Of a DNA stretch of 54,023 nt, positions 1-7,876 are shown one piece after another. A model generated the notes under the pieces. It had not been told where the DNA came from. It ran no database searches and saw nothing but the letters and a program-made list of their open reading frames with translations. The translations under genes were made by a program, and so were the position numbers. The DNA comes from an uncultured Caryophanales bacterium (GTDB taxonomy: Bacteria > Bacillota_I > Bacilli_A > RF39 > UBA660), in the NCBI GenBank assembly GCA_946539445.1, contig CAMNHK010000006.1, positions 1 to 54,023 of the forward strand, written 5' to 3'. Position 1 is the first letter of the stretch. Each line of letters begins with the position of its first letter.

Positions 1-2456
1 CCACATGGACATGGATCGTTTCTACCTATTTTTTGTTTTTTAACTGGTTGTTTTTTGGCAACTTTATCTTCTGTGTCATTAGTTAGCAATTTTTTTGGCT
101 TTTCTTTTCTTTCAATGTTTTGTCTAATTTCTGCTTTTAATAAGAAAATTGATACATCTTTGTCTACTTTTTGTAGCATAGAATCAAACATATCAAATCC
201 TTCTATTGTATAAGCTCTAAGTGGATCTTCTTGAGCATATCCTCTTAAGTGAATTCCTTCTCTTAAATGAGACATTGTATTGATATGTTCGGTCCAGTAA
301 TTATCTAATACTTGTAGGGTAATAACTTTTTCAAATTCTTTTGTTACTTCTTCTGGAATACCTTTTAATTTATCTTCGTATTCCTCAATTACTACTTTGG
401 CGATTGTATCAATACAATCTGCTGGTTGTTTACCTTCAATATCCTTTAATTTGATATCTTTCTTTAGAAGATTCTCATTTACAAATTCGCGTATATCTTT
501 ATAATCATCTTCTGTTAAATATCCTTCTGGAGCTAGATGAGAATTTACTAAATCTTCTATATGATGACGGATTGTAGTTAAAACCATATCATGAATAGAT
601 TCATCTTCGAGAATTCTATTTCTTTTCTCATAAATAATTTCTCTTTGATTATTCATAACATCATCATATTGTAATAAGCTCTTACGAATATCAAAGTTAT
701 TTCCTTCTACTCTCTTTTGAGCGGTTCCAATGGATTTGGTAAAGGTTTTACTTTGGATAGCTTGATCTCCTAATCCCATATTTTGCATCATAGAACCAAT
801 TCTATCGGATCCAAATCGTACCATTAGATCATCTTTCATGGATACAAAGAATTGAGTATATCCAGGATCTCCTTGACGACCAGCACGTCCACGTAACTGG
901 TTATCAATACGACGTGATTCGTGTCTTTCGGTTCCTACAACACATAATCCCCCAAGGGCTCTTATTTCGTCCGATAATTTGATATCCGTACCACGTCCAG
1001 CCATATTGGTTGCGATGGTTACAGATTTATTTAGACCAATCTTAGAAATAATTTCTGCTTCTCTTTCATGATTCTTAGCATTTAATACTTCATGTGGAAT
1101 ATGAGCTTGTTTTAATAAATTACTGATTAATTCACTTGTTTCAATTGCTATTGTACCTATTAAAACTGGTTGCCCTTTTTCATATCTTTCTTTTACAAAA
1201 GCAATGATTGCTTTATATTTTGCTTCTTTTGTAGCAAATACTAAGTCTGGAGCATCGATACGAATAACTTCTTTATTGGTTGGTATTTCTATTACGTACA
1301 TATTATAGATATTACGGAATTCTTCTTCTTCTGTTTTAGCTGTTCCGGTCATACCTGATAATTTTTTATACATACGGAATAAGTTTTGGAAGGTGATGGT
1401 TGCGAGAGTCTTTGTTTCTTGGTTGATATTTACTCCTTCTTTGGCTTCTATTGCTTGATGAAGTCCATCGGAATAAGCTCTTCCTTTCATTAAACGTCCT
1501 GTAAATTGGTCAACAATTACAACTTCTCCGTCTTGAACTACGTAGTCTACATCATTCTTCATTGCGTAATTCGCACGTAGTGCTTGATTAATGAAATGTA
1601 ATAATGTTGAATTATCTACATCATATAAGTTCTTAATATGAAACATTTCCTCGGCTTTATCAGCACCTTGTTCCGTTAAATTAACACTTTTTGTTTTTTC
1701 ATCATAAATGTAATCTTTTTCGGCTTTTAGGCTTTTGGCATACTTATCTGCTTGTATATATAAATTTGCATTGGCCATTTCTCCTCCAGAAATAATTAAT
1801 GGGGTACGTGCTTCATCGATTAAAACGGAATCCACCTCGTCGATGATAGCAAAGTTTAGTCCTTTTTGAACTCTATCTTCTTTGCGGACTACCATGTTAT
1901 CTCTTAAATAGTCAAATCCAATTTCATTATTGGTAGAATAAACGATATCACAACTATAAGCTTCTTGTTTTTCTTCGGTTGTTAGATCTCTTCTATTTAC
2001 TCCAACCGTTAATCCTAAAAACTTATGAATTCCACCCATCCATTCTGCATCACGTGAAGCTAGGTATTCATTAACGGTAATGATATGAACTCCATTTCCT
2101 GTTAAAGCATTTAAGTAAGCAGGAAGAACAGAAGTCAATGTTTTACCTTCACCAGTTTTCATTTCAGCTATATTTCCATAGTGAATGGCTAAACCACCTA
2201 ATATTTGGACGTAGAAATGTTTTTCTCCTATCACACGGAAAGAAGCTTCTCTTGCTGTAGCAAAGGCTTCTACCAATATATCATCTAAGGTTTCCCCATC
2301 GCGTAATCTATCTTTGAATTCTTGAGTTTTATTTTGTAATTCTGTATCCGTTAGTTTGGAATACTCTTCATCTAACGCCATTACTTTATCCGCTATTGCT
2401 CGGAATCTTCTTAACTCCTTGTATTCATGATCGAATAATTTTTTTAATAATTTCAT
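1..2456 (-). CDS. secA: Preprotein translocase ATPase SecA (3' end cut by window edge)
   Basis: SecA is the ATPase that drives unfolded preproteins through SecYEG at the cytoplasmic membrane. I translated it from the ATG at 2454-2456, which follows a GAAGGAG Shine-Dalgarno sequence. Walker A (MKTGEGKT) is at residues 99-106, and the DEAD-type motif DEVD is followed by SVLIDEARTP. 818 residues lie in the window. The last readable ones, GRNDPCPC, begin the C-terminal zinc-binding SecB/ribosome-contact motif, so only about a dozen residues are missing beyond position 1. Length is normal for the family. It lies downstream of hpf, as in many Firmicutes, separated by a terminator-like hairpin. The prfB gene that often follows secA would be outside the window. 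Confidence 0.98.
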   Translation of the reverse strand, partial: MKLLKKLFDHEYKELRRFRAIADKVMALDEEYSKLTDTELQNKTQEFKDRLRDGETLDDILVEAFATAREASFRVIGEKHFYVQILGGLAIHYGNIAEMKTGEGKTLTSVLPAYLNALTGNGVHIITVNEYLASRDAEWMGGIHKFLGLTVGVNRRDLTTEEKQEAYSCDIVYSTNNEIGFDYLRDNMVVRKEDRVQKGLNFAIIDEVDSVLIDEARTPLIISGGEMANANLYIQADKYAKSLKAEKDYIYDEKTKSVNLTEQGADKAEEMFHIKNLYDVDNSTLLHFINQALRANYAMKNDVDYVVQDGEVVIVDQFTGRLMKGRAYSDGLHQAIEAKEGVNINQETKTLATITFQNLFRMYKKLSGMTGTAKTEEEEFRNIYNMYVIEIPTNKEVIRIDAPDLVFATKEAKYKAIIAFVKERYEKGQPVLIGTIAIETSELISNLLKQAHIPHEVLNAKNHEREAEIISKIGLNKSVTIATNMAGRGTDIKLSDEIRALGGLCVVGTERHESRRIDNQLRGRAGRQGDPGYTQFFVSMKDDLMVRFGSDRIGSMMQNMGLGDQAIQSKTFTKSIGTAQKRVEGNNFDIRKSLLQYDDVMNNQREIIYEKRNRILEDESIHDMVLTTIRHHIEDLVNSHLAPEGYLTEDDYKDIREFVNENLLKKDIKLKDIEGKQPADCIDTIAKVVIEEYEDKLKGIPEEVTKEFEKVITLQVLDNYWTEHINTMSHLREGIHLRGYAQEDPLRAYTIEGFDMFDSMLQKVDKDVSIFLLKAEIRQNIERKEKPKKLLTNDTEDKVAKKQPVKKQKIGRNDPCPC

Positions 2457-2487
2457 GTCTTATTCTCCTTCAACTTATTATTTTACC

Positions 2488-2518
2488 AAAAAAAAACGAG
2501 AATTTAAAGATATTCTCG
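2488..2518 (-). terminator. Terminator after hpf
   Basis: A hairpin with 7-bp arms (2497-2503 and 2512-2518) is followed on the minus strand by a run of nine T. It separates hpf from secA. secA must rely on read-through or on a promoter in the 30 bases that remain (a TAAAAT box is present). Confidence 0.8.
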
Positions 2519-2529
2519 CTTTTTATCTA

Positions 2530-3063
2530 CTATTCTGACTCAATAACTCCGTAATTTCCATCGTTTCTCTTATAAACAACTGCAGGTTTATTGGTATCAG
2601 CATCTTTATACATATAAAATTGGTGTCCAAGTAATTCCATTTGAAGAATTGCTTCTTCCTCATTCATTGGTTTTACTTCTACCATTTTTCTTTTCACAAT
2701 TTTGTTTTCTTCCTCTTCTTCTTCAGGTTCTTCAAAAGATGCTATGTTGAAGTCAAAGCTTGATTTTGATTGTCTTGACAACAATCTTGTCTTATTCTTT
2801 CTAATTTGTCTTTCTAATTTATCGATTGTTTTATCAACAGCCGCATAGAAATCCTCTTGTGTCTCCTCCGATCTTAAAATAAATGATTTTAATGGTATGG
2901 TTATTTCAACGGTTTGTTCATGTCCTTTTACTTTTACTATGACGTTTGCACGAACTGTATCGTGGTTTTCTAGATATTTATCTAATTTTTCTAGCTTTTC
3001 TTTAATATAATCACTCATAGCTTTTGTAACTTTAATTTTGTCTCCATGAATTTTTATTTCCAT
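2530..3063 (-). CDS. hpf: Ribosome hibernation promoting factor, long form
   Basis: Long-form HPF dimerises 70S ribosomes into inactive 100S particles during stationary phase. The 177-residue protein has the N-terminal S30AE/RaiA fold (about 1-105), starting MEIKIHGDKIKVTKAM, then an acidic Glu-rich linker (about 108-120). The C-terminal dimerisation domain (about 122-177) contains VEVKPMNEEEAILQMELLGH. The linker plus C-terminal domain distinguishes it from short HPF/YfiA. A strong Shine-Dalgarno (AAGGAGG) precedes the ATG. An extended -10 (TGC TATACT, about 3086-3094) lies upstream, with no good -35. secA follows, as in many Bacilli. Confidence 0.96.
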   Translation of the reverse strand: MEIKIHGDKIKVTKAMSDYIKEKLEKLDKYLENHDTVRANVIVKVKGHEQTVEITIPLKSFILRSEETQEDFYAAVDKTIDKLERQIRKNKTRLLSRQSKSSFDFNIASFEEPEEEEEENKIVKRKMVEVKPMNEEEAILQMELLGHQFYMYKDADTNKPAVVYKRNDGNYGVIESE

Positions 3064-3109
3064 ACTATCGCCTCCTTGTACTTTTAGTATAGCATATTGA
3101 ATTAAAAAA

Positions 3110-3135
3110 AACCACTATTTTATATGTTCGTGGTT
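3110..3135 (-). terminator. Terminator of the cold-shock gene
   Basis: Arms AACCAC/GTGGTT with a T run on the minus strand; the csp stop codon (3120-3122) lies in the loop. Confidence 0.7.
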
Positions 3136-3338
3136 TCTTTTAAAAGTCTTACATTAATGGCTTGATATCCTTTACTAGTTTCAATTAATTTGAATTCTAC
3201 TAGCTGATTTTCCGATAAAGTTTTATAGCCATCTAATTCGATTGCAGAATAGTGTACAAAGATATCTTCGTTTTCTCTAAAGCCGATAAAACCATATCCT
3301 TTATCATTGTTAAACCATTTCACGCGTCCGGTCATCAT
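3120..3338 (-). CDS. Cold-shock domain protein
   Basis: A small single-stranded nucleic-acid-binding protein of the CspA/CspB family, thought to melt RNA secondary structure. The 72-residue protein has RNP-1-like KGYGFIGF near residues 14-21 and RNP-2-like DIFVHYSAI near 25-33. The usual KGFGFI is here KGYGFI and the second motif keeps its aromatic and His residues. The C-terminal part (SENQLVEFKLIETSKG) fits strands 4-5 of the OB fold. The start is one of two tandem ATGs behind a weak GAGGT sequence. It appears monocistronic, with its own terminator overlapping the stop codon. Confidence 0.93.
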   Translation of the reverse strand: MMTGRVKWFNNDKGYGFIGFRENEDIFVHYSAIELDGYKTLSENQLVEFKLIETSKGYQAINVRLLKETTNI

Positions 3339-3479
3339 TTACCTCTACACCTCTCATTCTACCATTTGTTTGTGGTATATTCATTCTAGCAAACTTTCAA
3401 AATTAGGTTTTCTTTTTCCGCAAAATGATTCTTTTTTTCTTTTTTTGATTGGTTTTTCCTATTTTTCGACAAAATGTTC

Positions 3480-4184
3480 TTAACTATCTATTTTTCGAAC
3501 AGCTTTGGTTACTAACTTCTTTTGTTCTTTCATATTTACTAGTAATATTTCTTGGTTTTTAAATATTATTTCGTTTTTCTTGCGATTATACATTAGTATT
3601 TGTTCTGTATTTACTATATAACTTCGGTTGCATTTAAGAAAACGTTTATCAAGCTGTTTTTCAATGCTTCCTAAGCATCCTTGAATATAATATTCTTGGT
3701 CTATTGTATGAATAATGCATCTTTTATTATCTTTTTCTTTTTCAATATATAGGATCTTACAAAAGTCTATATTATAGAAAATGTTTCTATACGTATATTT
3801 TAGACTATTTGGTCTTCGGTCATGATTTTTCAAAGCAATTTGTATGGCTGTCTTAAAACGCTCTTCAAATGGTTCTGATAGATTAATATAATCTACTAAT
3901 AATAATCTTTTATCATACATAATTTGTTTCTTTTGATTATTCTTTGAGACGATTATTATCATAGATTGCCAGTCTTCATAAGAATAACGAATTTGCTCTG
4001 GAAAATTGCAATCTTCTTTGGATAAATCTATATTTAAGATAAATATTTTAAAAGTTTCTTCTGGTATATTATCTTTTGATTTTATCTCATAGTCAATATC
4101 GTAATTCATCATTACTTTTTCGATTTCTTTTATAAATATTCGTTTATATTCTTCTTTTTCTTCTTGAATGATAAATGTAATCAT
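3480..4184 (-). CDS. LytTR-family response regulator with degenerate receiver domain
   Basis: Transcription regulator of the AgrA/ComE type. The N-terminal part (about 1-110) resembles a receiver: MITFIIQEEKEE matches the start of AgrA with its acidic pair. The strand that carries the phosphoacceptor reads IFILNIDLS, putting Asn51 where AgrA-type proteins have Asp (FLDIQLS). The Lys near the end of the receiver is also not evident (VDYINLS). The LytTR DNA-binding domain spans about 128-232 (DFCKILYIEKEK, RFLKCNRSYIVN). I prefer the ATG at 4184 with AAAGGTG upstream; an in-frame GTG at 4193 would add three residues. No histidine kinase is adjacent. Phosphorylation-independent control is therefore plausible but not shown. 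Confidence 0.88.
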   Translation of the reverse strand: MITFIIQEEKEEYKRIFIKEIEKVMMNYDIDYEIKSKDNIPEETFKIFILNIDLSKEDCNFPEQIRYSYEDWQSMIIIVSKNNQKKQIMYDKRLLLVDYINLSEPFEERFKTAIQIALKNHDRRPNSLKYTYRNIFYNIDFCKILYIEKEKDNKRCIIHTIDQEYYIQGCLGSIEKQLDKRFLKCNRSYIVNTEQILMYNRKKNEIIFKNQEILLVNMKEQKKLVTKAVRKIDS

Positions 4185-4201
4185 AATGAACACCTTTTTT
4201 C

Positions 4202-4229
4202 ATTCTATCATTTCTAACACTAAAATCAA
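4202..4229 (-). promoter_or_regulatory. Promoter of the LytTR gene
   Basis: -35 TTGATT (4224-4229), 16-bp spacer, -10 TAGAAT (4202-4207), about 20 bases before the start codon. Confidence 0.6.
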
Positions 4230-4235
4230 AGAAAA

Positions 4236-4253
4236 AGAACACTTTTGTGTTCT
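4236..4253 (-). terminator. Terminator of the tagO-like gene
   Basis: Perfect 7-bp inverted repeat AGAACAC/GTGTTCT with a 4-base loop and T-rich 3' flank on the minus strand, overlapping the stop codon of the glycosyltransferase. Confidence 0.8.
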
Positions 4254-5337
4254 AATTTTTTTTCTTTTTGAAAAAGCTCATAAATTTTTTGGTTATTTTA
4301 GGATTTTTTTCTGAAATGATGGTTGTATGTAATACAAACCATATCACAATAATAAAGATTATGATATATAATACTTGCCCTATGATTGGATCTTTTAAGG
4401 TATAAAAGATAGATGCACTAGCAAATAAAATATTTATTCCGTAGATAATTAACACTGTTACGGTTTGAGAAAAATTCATTCCTAATAATTGGTGATGGAG
4501 ATGTTCCCTATCGGCTTGAAAAGGAGGCTGTCCTTTTAATAGTCTTCTAATGATTGCGAATAATGTATCAAGGATTGGAATTCCTAAGATAGTTACTGGA
4601 ACAAAGAATGATATTAGGGCTGGTCCTTTAAATTCTAATAGTGTTATGATGGCGATAATAAATCCCATAAAAGTAGCACAATCTCCTGCAAAAATTTTAG
4701 CCGGATGAAAATTATGCACTAAGAATCCTAGGGTAGAACCTAACATAATCAAGGTAAGTATCATTACGAGACTTCCTGCTCTACCTTGATAAAATCCAAT
4801 GATGGAAATGGTTATATAGAAAATGGAACAAATACCGCCACTTAAACCATCTAAGCCATCAATTAAGTTAATAATATTGGTACAAGCGACAATGAATAAT
4901 ATCGTGATTGGATACGATAACAATGAAAAGTTAAAAGAATAGCCAAAGACAGTAATGTTATCTAGTAATATTCCACCATAAAACACAATGACCATAGCTG
5001 CCGCTATATGTCCTAATAGTTTATAAGTTGCTCTTATCGATTTAATGTCATCTACAATTCCGGTTAACACTACGATGAAACTACCAATTAATATAGAGTT
5101 CATTCGTATGCTTTGCTCTCCAAATAACATATATCCTAATAGGAAAGCTAAAAAAATTCCTACTCCTCCTAGTTTTGGAGTAGCTGTTTTATGGATATGA
5201 CGATTTCCTTCTTCGCTTCTTGGAATGTCCATTGCTCCAATGTGAATTGCGACTTTTCGCATTAAAAACATTATTATAGTGGAGAATAAAAAGGTTACTA
5301 GTACAATCTTAGATGCTTCTAATAACTGCCATTTCAT
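4252..5337 (-). CDS. Undecaprenyl-phosphate sugar-1-phosphate transferase (MraY/WecA/TagO family)
   Basis: Polytopic membrane enzyme that moves a sugar-1-phosphate, probably GlcNAc-1-P, from a UDP-sugar to undecaprenyl phosphate, starting a wall polymer such as teichoic acid. The 361 residues form about 10 hydrophobic segments. Family motifs seen: GIVDDIKSI, NLIDGLDGLSGG, a GD motif and ADREHLHHQLL, the His-rich loop of the WecA/TagO branch rather than MraY. The GD motif reads FAGDCATFMGF, one residue shorter than the GDSGATFLGF form familiar from Clostridia/Bacilli. An extended -10 (TGATATAAT, 5361-5369) lies upstream and mreB precedes it. Substrate specificity cannot be read from the sequence. 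Confidence 0.9.
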   Translation of the reverse strand: MKWQLLEASKIVLVTFLFSTIIMFLMRKVAIHIGAMDIPRSEEGNRHIHKTATPKLGGVGIFLAFLLGYMLFGEQSIRMNSILIGSFIVVLTGIVDDIKSIRATYKLLGHIAAAMVIVFYGGILLDNITVFGYSFNFSLLSYPITILFIVACTNIINLIDGLDGLSGGICSIFYITISIIGFYQGRAGSLVMILTLIMLGSTLGFLVHNFHPAKIFAGDCATFMGFIIAIITLLEFKGPALISFFVPVTILGIPILDTLFAIIRRLLKGQPPFQADREHLHHQLLGMNFSQTVTVLIIYGINILFASASIFYTLKDPIIGQVLYIIIFIIVIWFVLHTTIISEKNPKITKKFMSFFKKKKN

Positions 5338-5360
5338 TTTTGTCCCTTCTTTCTATTTAG

Positions 5361-5369
5361 ATTATATCA
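5361..5369 (-). promoter_or_regulatory. Extended -10 promoter of the tagO-like gene
   Basis: TGATATAAT on the minus strand, 24 bases before the start codon and after the mreB terminator. No clear -35 box. Confidence 0.55.
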
Positions 5370-5394
5370 AATAACCATTTAAATAAAAAGAAAA

Positions 5395-5411
5395 AACCAA
5401 TTTTATTGGTC
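5395..5411 (-). terminator. Terminator of mreB
   Basis: ACCAAT/ATTGGT hairpin followed by a T run on the minus strand, overlapping the mreB stop codon. Confidence 0.7.
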
Positions 5412-6398
5412 TTCTTCTAGTAGTTTTATATTATCTAATAATATTCCGGTTCCTTCGGCAACACATGTTAGAGGTGTTTCTGCGATTAATACTGGTATGG
5501 TTAATTCTTCTTCTAATACTTCCATTAGGCCAGTTAATAGAGCTCCTCCTCCTGTTAAAATAACTCCTTTTTCCATAATATCTGCTGATAATTCAGGTGG
5601 AGTTTGTTCTAGAACATTTTTACAAGCTTTGATAATTTTATGAATACTATCATTCATAGCTTCTTTTGTTTCTTCTTGTGTTAATTCGATGGCTGCGGGA
5701 AGTCCTGTAATTAGGTTTCTTCCTTTTACTTCTCTTTTTTCTTTTTTGTTTGGTTTATAGATATTAGCAAAATTGATTTTTATATCTTCTGCTGTTTTTT
5801 CTCCAATTAGTAGATTATACTTTTCTCTTATATATTTAATTATGTCTTGATCGAGTGCATTTCCAGCAATCTTTACGGAAGCAGATGATACAATACCATT
5901 TAAGGATAGAATGGCAATATCGGTTGTTCCTCCTCCTATGTCTAGTACCATATTGGCAGTTGGCTTGGATATATCCATACCTGCTCCGATGGCTGCTACT
6001 TTTGGCTCTTCTTCAATATATACTTTCCTAGCTCCCGCTCTTTCTGCCGCTTCTCTAATGGCATTTTTTTCCACGGGAGTTATATTGGTTGGACAACATA
6101 TTAAAATTCTTGGTCTAGTAATTACTTTTCTAGCTTTGGCCTTCTTGATAAATTCATTTAGCATAATTTCTGTCAATTCAAAATCGGCTATTACACCGTC
6201 TTTCATTGGTTTTATGGCTTTAATTTTGCCAGGAGTTCTTCCTAACATTTCATTGGCTTCTTTTCCTACGGCTAATACTTTTTTCGTTTCTGTTTCGATG
6301 ACAACTATGCTAGGTTCATTTAGAACAATTCCTCTTCCTTTTATATAAATTAATACGTTTGCCGTTCCTAAATCAATTCCAATATCTTTTGCTAGCAT
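5403..6398 (-). CDS. mreB: Rod-shape actin homologue MreB/Mbl
   Basis: Actin-like ATPase that polymerises under the membrane and positions lateral wall synthesis. Actin-fold motifs are visible: phosphate-1 DIGIDLGTANVLIY near the N-terminus, phosphate-2 MVLDIGGGTTDIAIL mid-protein, and adenosine motif GVILTGGGALL near the C-terminus. I chose the ATG at 6398 (MLAKDIGIDLG) because GGAAGGA lies nine bases upstream; the upstream in-frame ATGs at 6416 and 6407 lack a spaced ribosome site. That gives 331 residues, slightly short of typical MreB. Its position next to a SpoIIQ-like gene and a DUF1146 gene recalls the Bacillus mbl neighbourhood, so Mbl may be the closer paralogue. No mreC or mreD is adjacent. 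Confidence 0.95.
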   Translation of the reverse strand: MLAKDIGIDLGTANVLIYIKGRGIVLNEPSIVVIETETKKVLAVGKEANEMLGRTPGKIKAIKPMKDGVIADFELTEIMLNEFIKKAKARKVITRPRILICCPTNITPVEKNAIREAAERAGARKVYIEEEPKVAAIGAGMDISKPTANMVLDIGGGTTDIAILSLNGIVSSASVKIAGNALDQDIIKYIREKYNLLIGEKTAEDIKINFANIYKPNKKEKREVKGRNLITGLPAAIELTQEETKEAMNDSIHKIIKACKNVLEQTPPELSADIMEKGVILTGGGALLTGLMEVLEEELTIPVLIAETPLTCVAEGTGILLDNIKLLEEDQ

Positions 6399-6466
6399 AA
6401 TCTTCATTCCTTCCATTCATTATTTTACCATATTTTTCTTTCTTTATAATACATATATACGTTTTT

Positions 6467-6495
6467 TTCTAAAAAAAAAGAAGATTAATTTTCTT
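6467..6495 (-). terminator. Possible weak terminator after the spoIIQ-like gene
   Basis: A short AAGAA/TTCTT stem is followed by nine T on the minus strand, just after the stop codon at 6485. The stem is AT-only at its base, so read-through into mreB is likely. Confidence 0.4.
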
Positions 6496-7114
6496 TTTCT
6501 TTTTCTACTTCTTTGTTTATATAATTCTCTGGATTTTCATAATTTCCTTTATGATAAATTTCGAAATGAAGATGATTTCCTAAATCTTTATCGATTTCAT
6601 TGGTTCCACTTTTTCCAATTACTTGTCCTTGCGTGATAATATCATCTTTTTTTACGGAGATTTCTCCAAGACTTTTGTAAATGGAAATTATATCATTTTC
6701 ATGTTTGATTTCTATTGTTTTACCAAATAGGTCATCTTCTTTCACATTTACTACGGTACCATCTAGAATTGCTACTACATCAAATTCTTTTTCTCTAACA
6801 TAATCAATTCCTGTATTCTGTATATACATATTGTCTTTTACATGAATAGATGCTATTTGTTTTTCTTCTTCTCCTTGATAATCATAATAATTTTTGCCGA
6901 TTGTAATATCATTGTCAATATAAGGAGAAATTATTCTTGTTTTACTATTCAATACTGGATAATTTATTTCCGGTATTTCTTCATTTACAGACTCCAATTG
7001 ATCTGGCTCGTTTATTACTGGGCTTACCATACTTGCTACCCAATAGGCAGGGAGTACTCCTAATATACCTACTAACAAAAATAAATAAGGAACTTTCAAT
7101 CTTCTTTTCATCAT
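6485..7114 (-). CDS. SpoIIQ-like membrane-anchored LytM (M23) domain protein
   Basis: A 209-residue protein with one N-terminal membrane segment (about 9-30), a linker, and a LytM/M23 domain (about 95-205). The fold motifs are NTGIDY (100-105), GTVVNV, GQVIGKSG and GNHLHFEIY. The HLH pair (181-183) and Asp104 are kept, but the first zinc ligand, normally His in HxGxD, is Asn100. Bacillus SpoIIQ, the forespore partner of SpoIIIAH, also has a degenerate LytM site. The phrases GTNEIDKDLGNHLHFEIY and IQNTGIDY look like SpoIIQ. Neighbouring mreB/mbl-like and DUF1146 genes match the Bacillus spoIIQ region. It could instead be an unrelated inactive M23 scaffold. Confidence 0.75.
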   Translation of the reverse strand: MMKRRLKVPYLFLLVGILGVLPAYWVASMVSPVINEPDQLESVNEEIPEINYPVLNSKTRIISPYIDNDITIGKNYYDYQGEEEKQIASIHVKDNMYIQNTGIDYVREKEFDVVAILDGTVVNVKEDDLFGKTIEIKHENDIISIYKSLGEISVKKDDIITQGQVIGKSGTNEIDKDLGNHLHFEIYHKGNYENPENYINKEVEKEKEN

Positions 7115-7166
7115 ATGATCACCTCAATATCATTTTGAACCAAAAAAAAAGATTTATACTTCCTTT

Positions 7167-7364
7167 TTATATGAATTTCATAGAAGTAAATAAATCCCAG
7201 AAAAAATTTGTTACTAAGTAAATCAAAGATAATCCTAAAAAGAAATAGAAAATACGGGCTTGAACTACTCTATTTTTTTTAAATATTTGGTTGATATTGA
7301 TAGAATCCATGGACCATATTACAAATATAGCTACTAATATGTATAAAAATACTTTTCCTATCAT
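7167..7364 (-). CDS. DUF1146 small membrane protein (YwzB-like)
   Basis: A 65-residue protein with two hydrophobic segments (about 5-22 and 37-56) separated by a basic loop, NQIFKKNRVVQAR. This loop and the following YLVTNFFWDLF are typical of DUF1146/YwzB, a small Firmicute membrane protein of unknown function, often near atp or murA genes. It starts two bases after the rpiB stop, so the two are probably co-transcribed. No catalytic residues are evident. Confidence 0.85.
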   Translation of the reverse strand: MIGKVFLYILVAIFVIWSMDSININQIFKKNRVVQARIFYFFLGLSLIYLVTNFFWDLFTSMKFI

Positions 7365-7366
7365 TT

Positions 7367-7807
7367 TTATTTCTCCTCATACTCTTTTATTTTGTTTCTT
7401 CTACGTAGGTGTTTTTCTTCCATAGAACATGGAGCATTGATAAAGGTTATTACCATATTGATGGCTTTATCGAATGGAACTTTTTCCCCAAAAGCAATAA
7501 TGTTTGCATCGTTATCGGTTCTAGTTGCGATTACATCTTCTAGGCTATCGACTTTGGCACAGCGAATTCCTTTTACTTTATTGCAGGCAATACTAATTCC
7601 AATCCCTGATCCACATATTGCAACTCCAAAATCTACCTTTTTATCTCTAACGTTTTCTCCTAAACGAAATGCATAATCTGGATAATCGGTTGATTCTGTA
7701 GAGTTTGTTCCATAGTCTTCTACTGCTATAGACCTTTTTAATAATTCTTCTTTTATTTGTTCTTTTAAAGGATATCCTCTATGGTCACTGGCTAGTCCTA
7801 TTTTCAT
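7367..7807 (-). CDS. rpiB: Ribose-5-phosphate isomerase B (RpiB/LacAB family)
   Basis: Interconverts ribose-5-phosphate and ribulose-5-phosphate in the pentose phosphate pathway. The 146 residues match RpiB: MKIGLASDHRGYPLK at the start, active-site Cys65 in ICGSGIG, and the phosphate-binding TRTDNDANI segment. Where E. coli-type enzymes have His (R-x-H-N-D-A-N), this protein has Asp98. Sugar-phosphate specificity within the RpiB/LacA/LacB/AlsI family is therefore less certain. In Bacillus, rpiB (ywlF) lies in the same region as prfA, prmC, spoIIR and mntP, all present here. An extended -10 lies upstream (7832-7840) and GGGAG precedes the ATG. Confidence 0.92.
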   Translation of the reverse strand: MKIGLASDHRGYPLKEQIKEELLKRSIAVEDYGTNSTESTDYPDYAFRLGENVRDKKVDFGVAICGSGIGISIACNKVKGIRCAKVDSLEDVIATRTDNDANIIAFGEKVPFDKAINMVITFINAPCSMEEKHLRRRNKIKEYEEK

Positions 7808-7831
7808 ATTGATTACTCCCTTTCTATTTTT

Positions 7832-7840
7832 ATTATAACA
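7832..7840 (-). promoter_or_regulatory. Extended -10 promoter of rpiB
   Basis: TGTTATAAT on the minus strand, about 25 bases before the rpiB ATG and downstream of the rpmE terminator. The -35 match is poor. Confidence 0.5.
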
Positions 7841-7846
7841 TAAAAT

Positions 7847-7876
7847 AAAAGAAGCAAAAATTATTCTGCTTCTTTT
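7847..7876 (-). terminator. Terminator of rpmE
   Basis: AAAAGAAGCA/TGCTTCTTTT inverted repeat (7847-7856 and 7867-7876) followed by TTTTATTTTAT on the minus strand; it overlaps the rpmE stop. Confidence 0.8.

Noticed and set aside
5911..6348. 145-codon plus-strand open frame within mreB
   Set aside because: It is fully antisense to a clear MreB, has no ribosome site and its translation looks like a reverse-frame shadow.
7085..7160. Possible sigma-F promoter before the spoIIQ-like gene (GTATA then GGTTCAAAAT)
   Set aside because: The spacing is 13 rather than about 15 bases and the -10 has mismatches; too weak to list.
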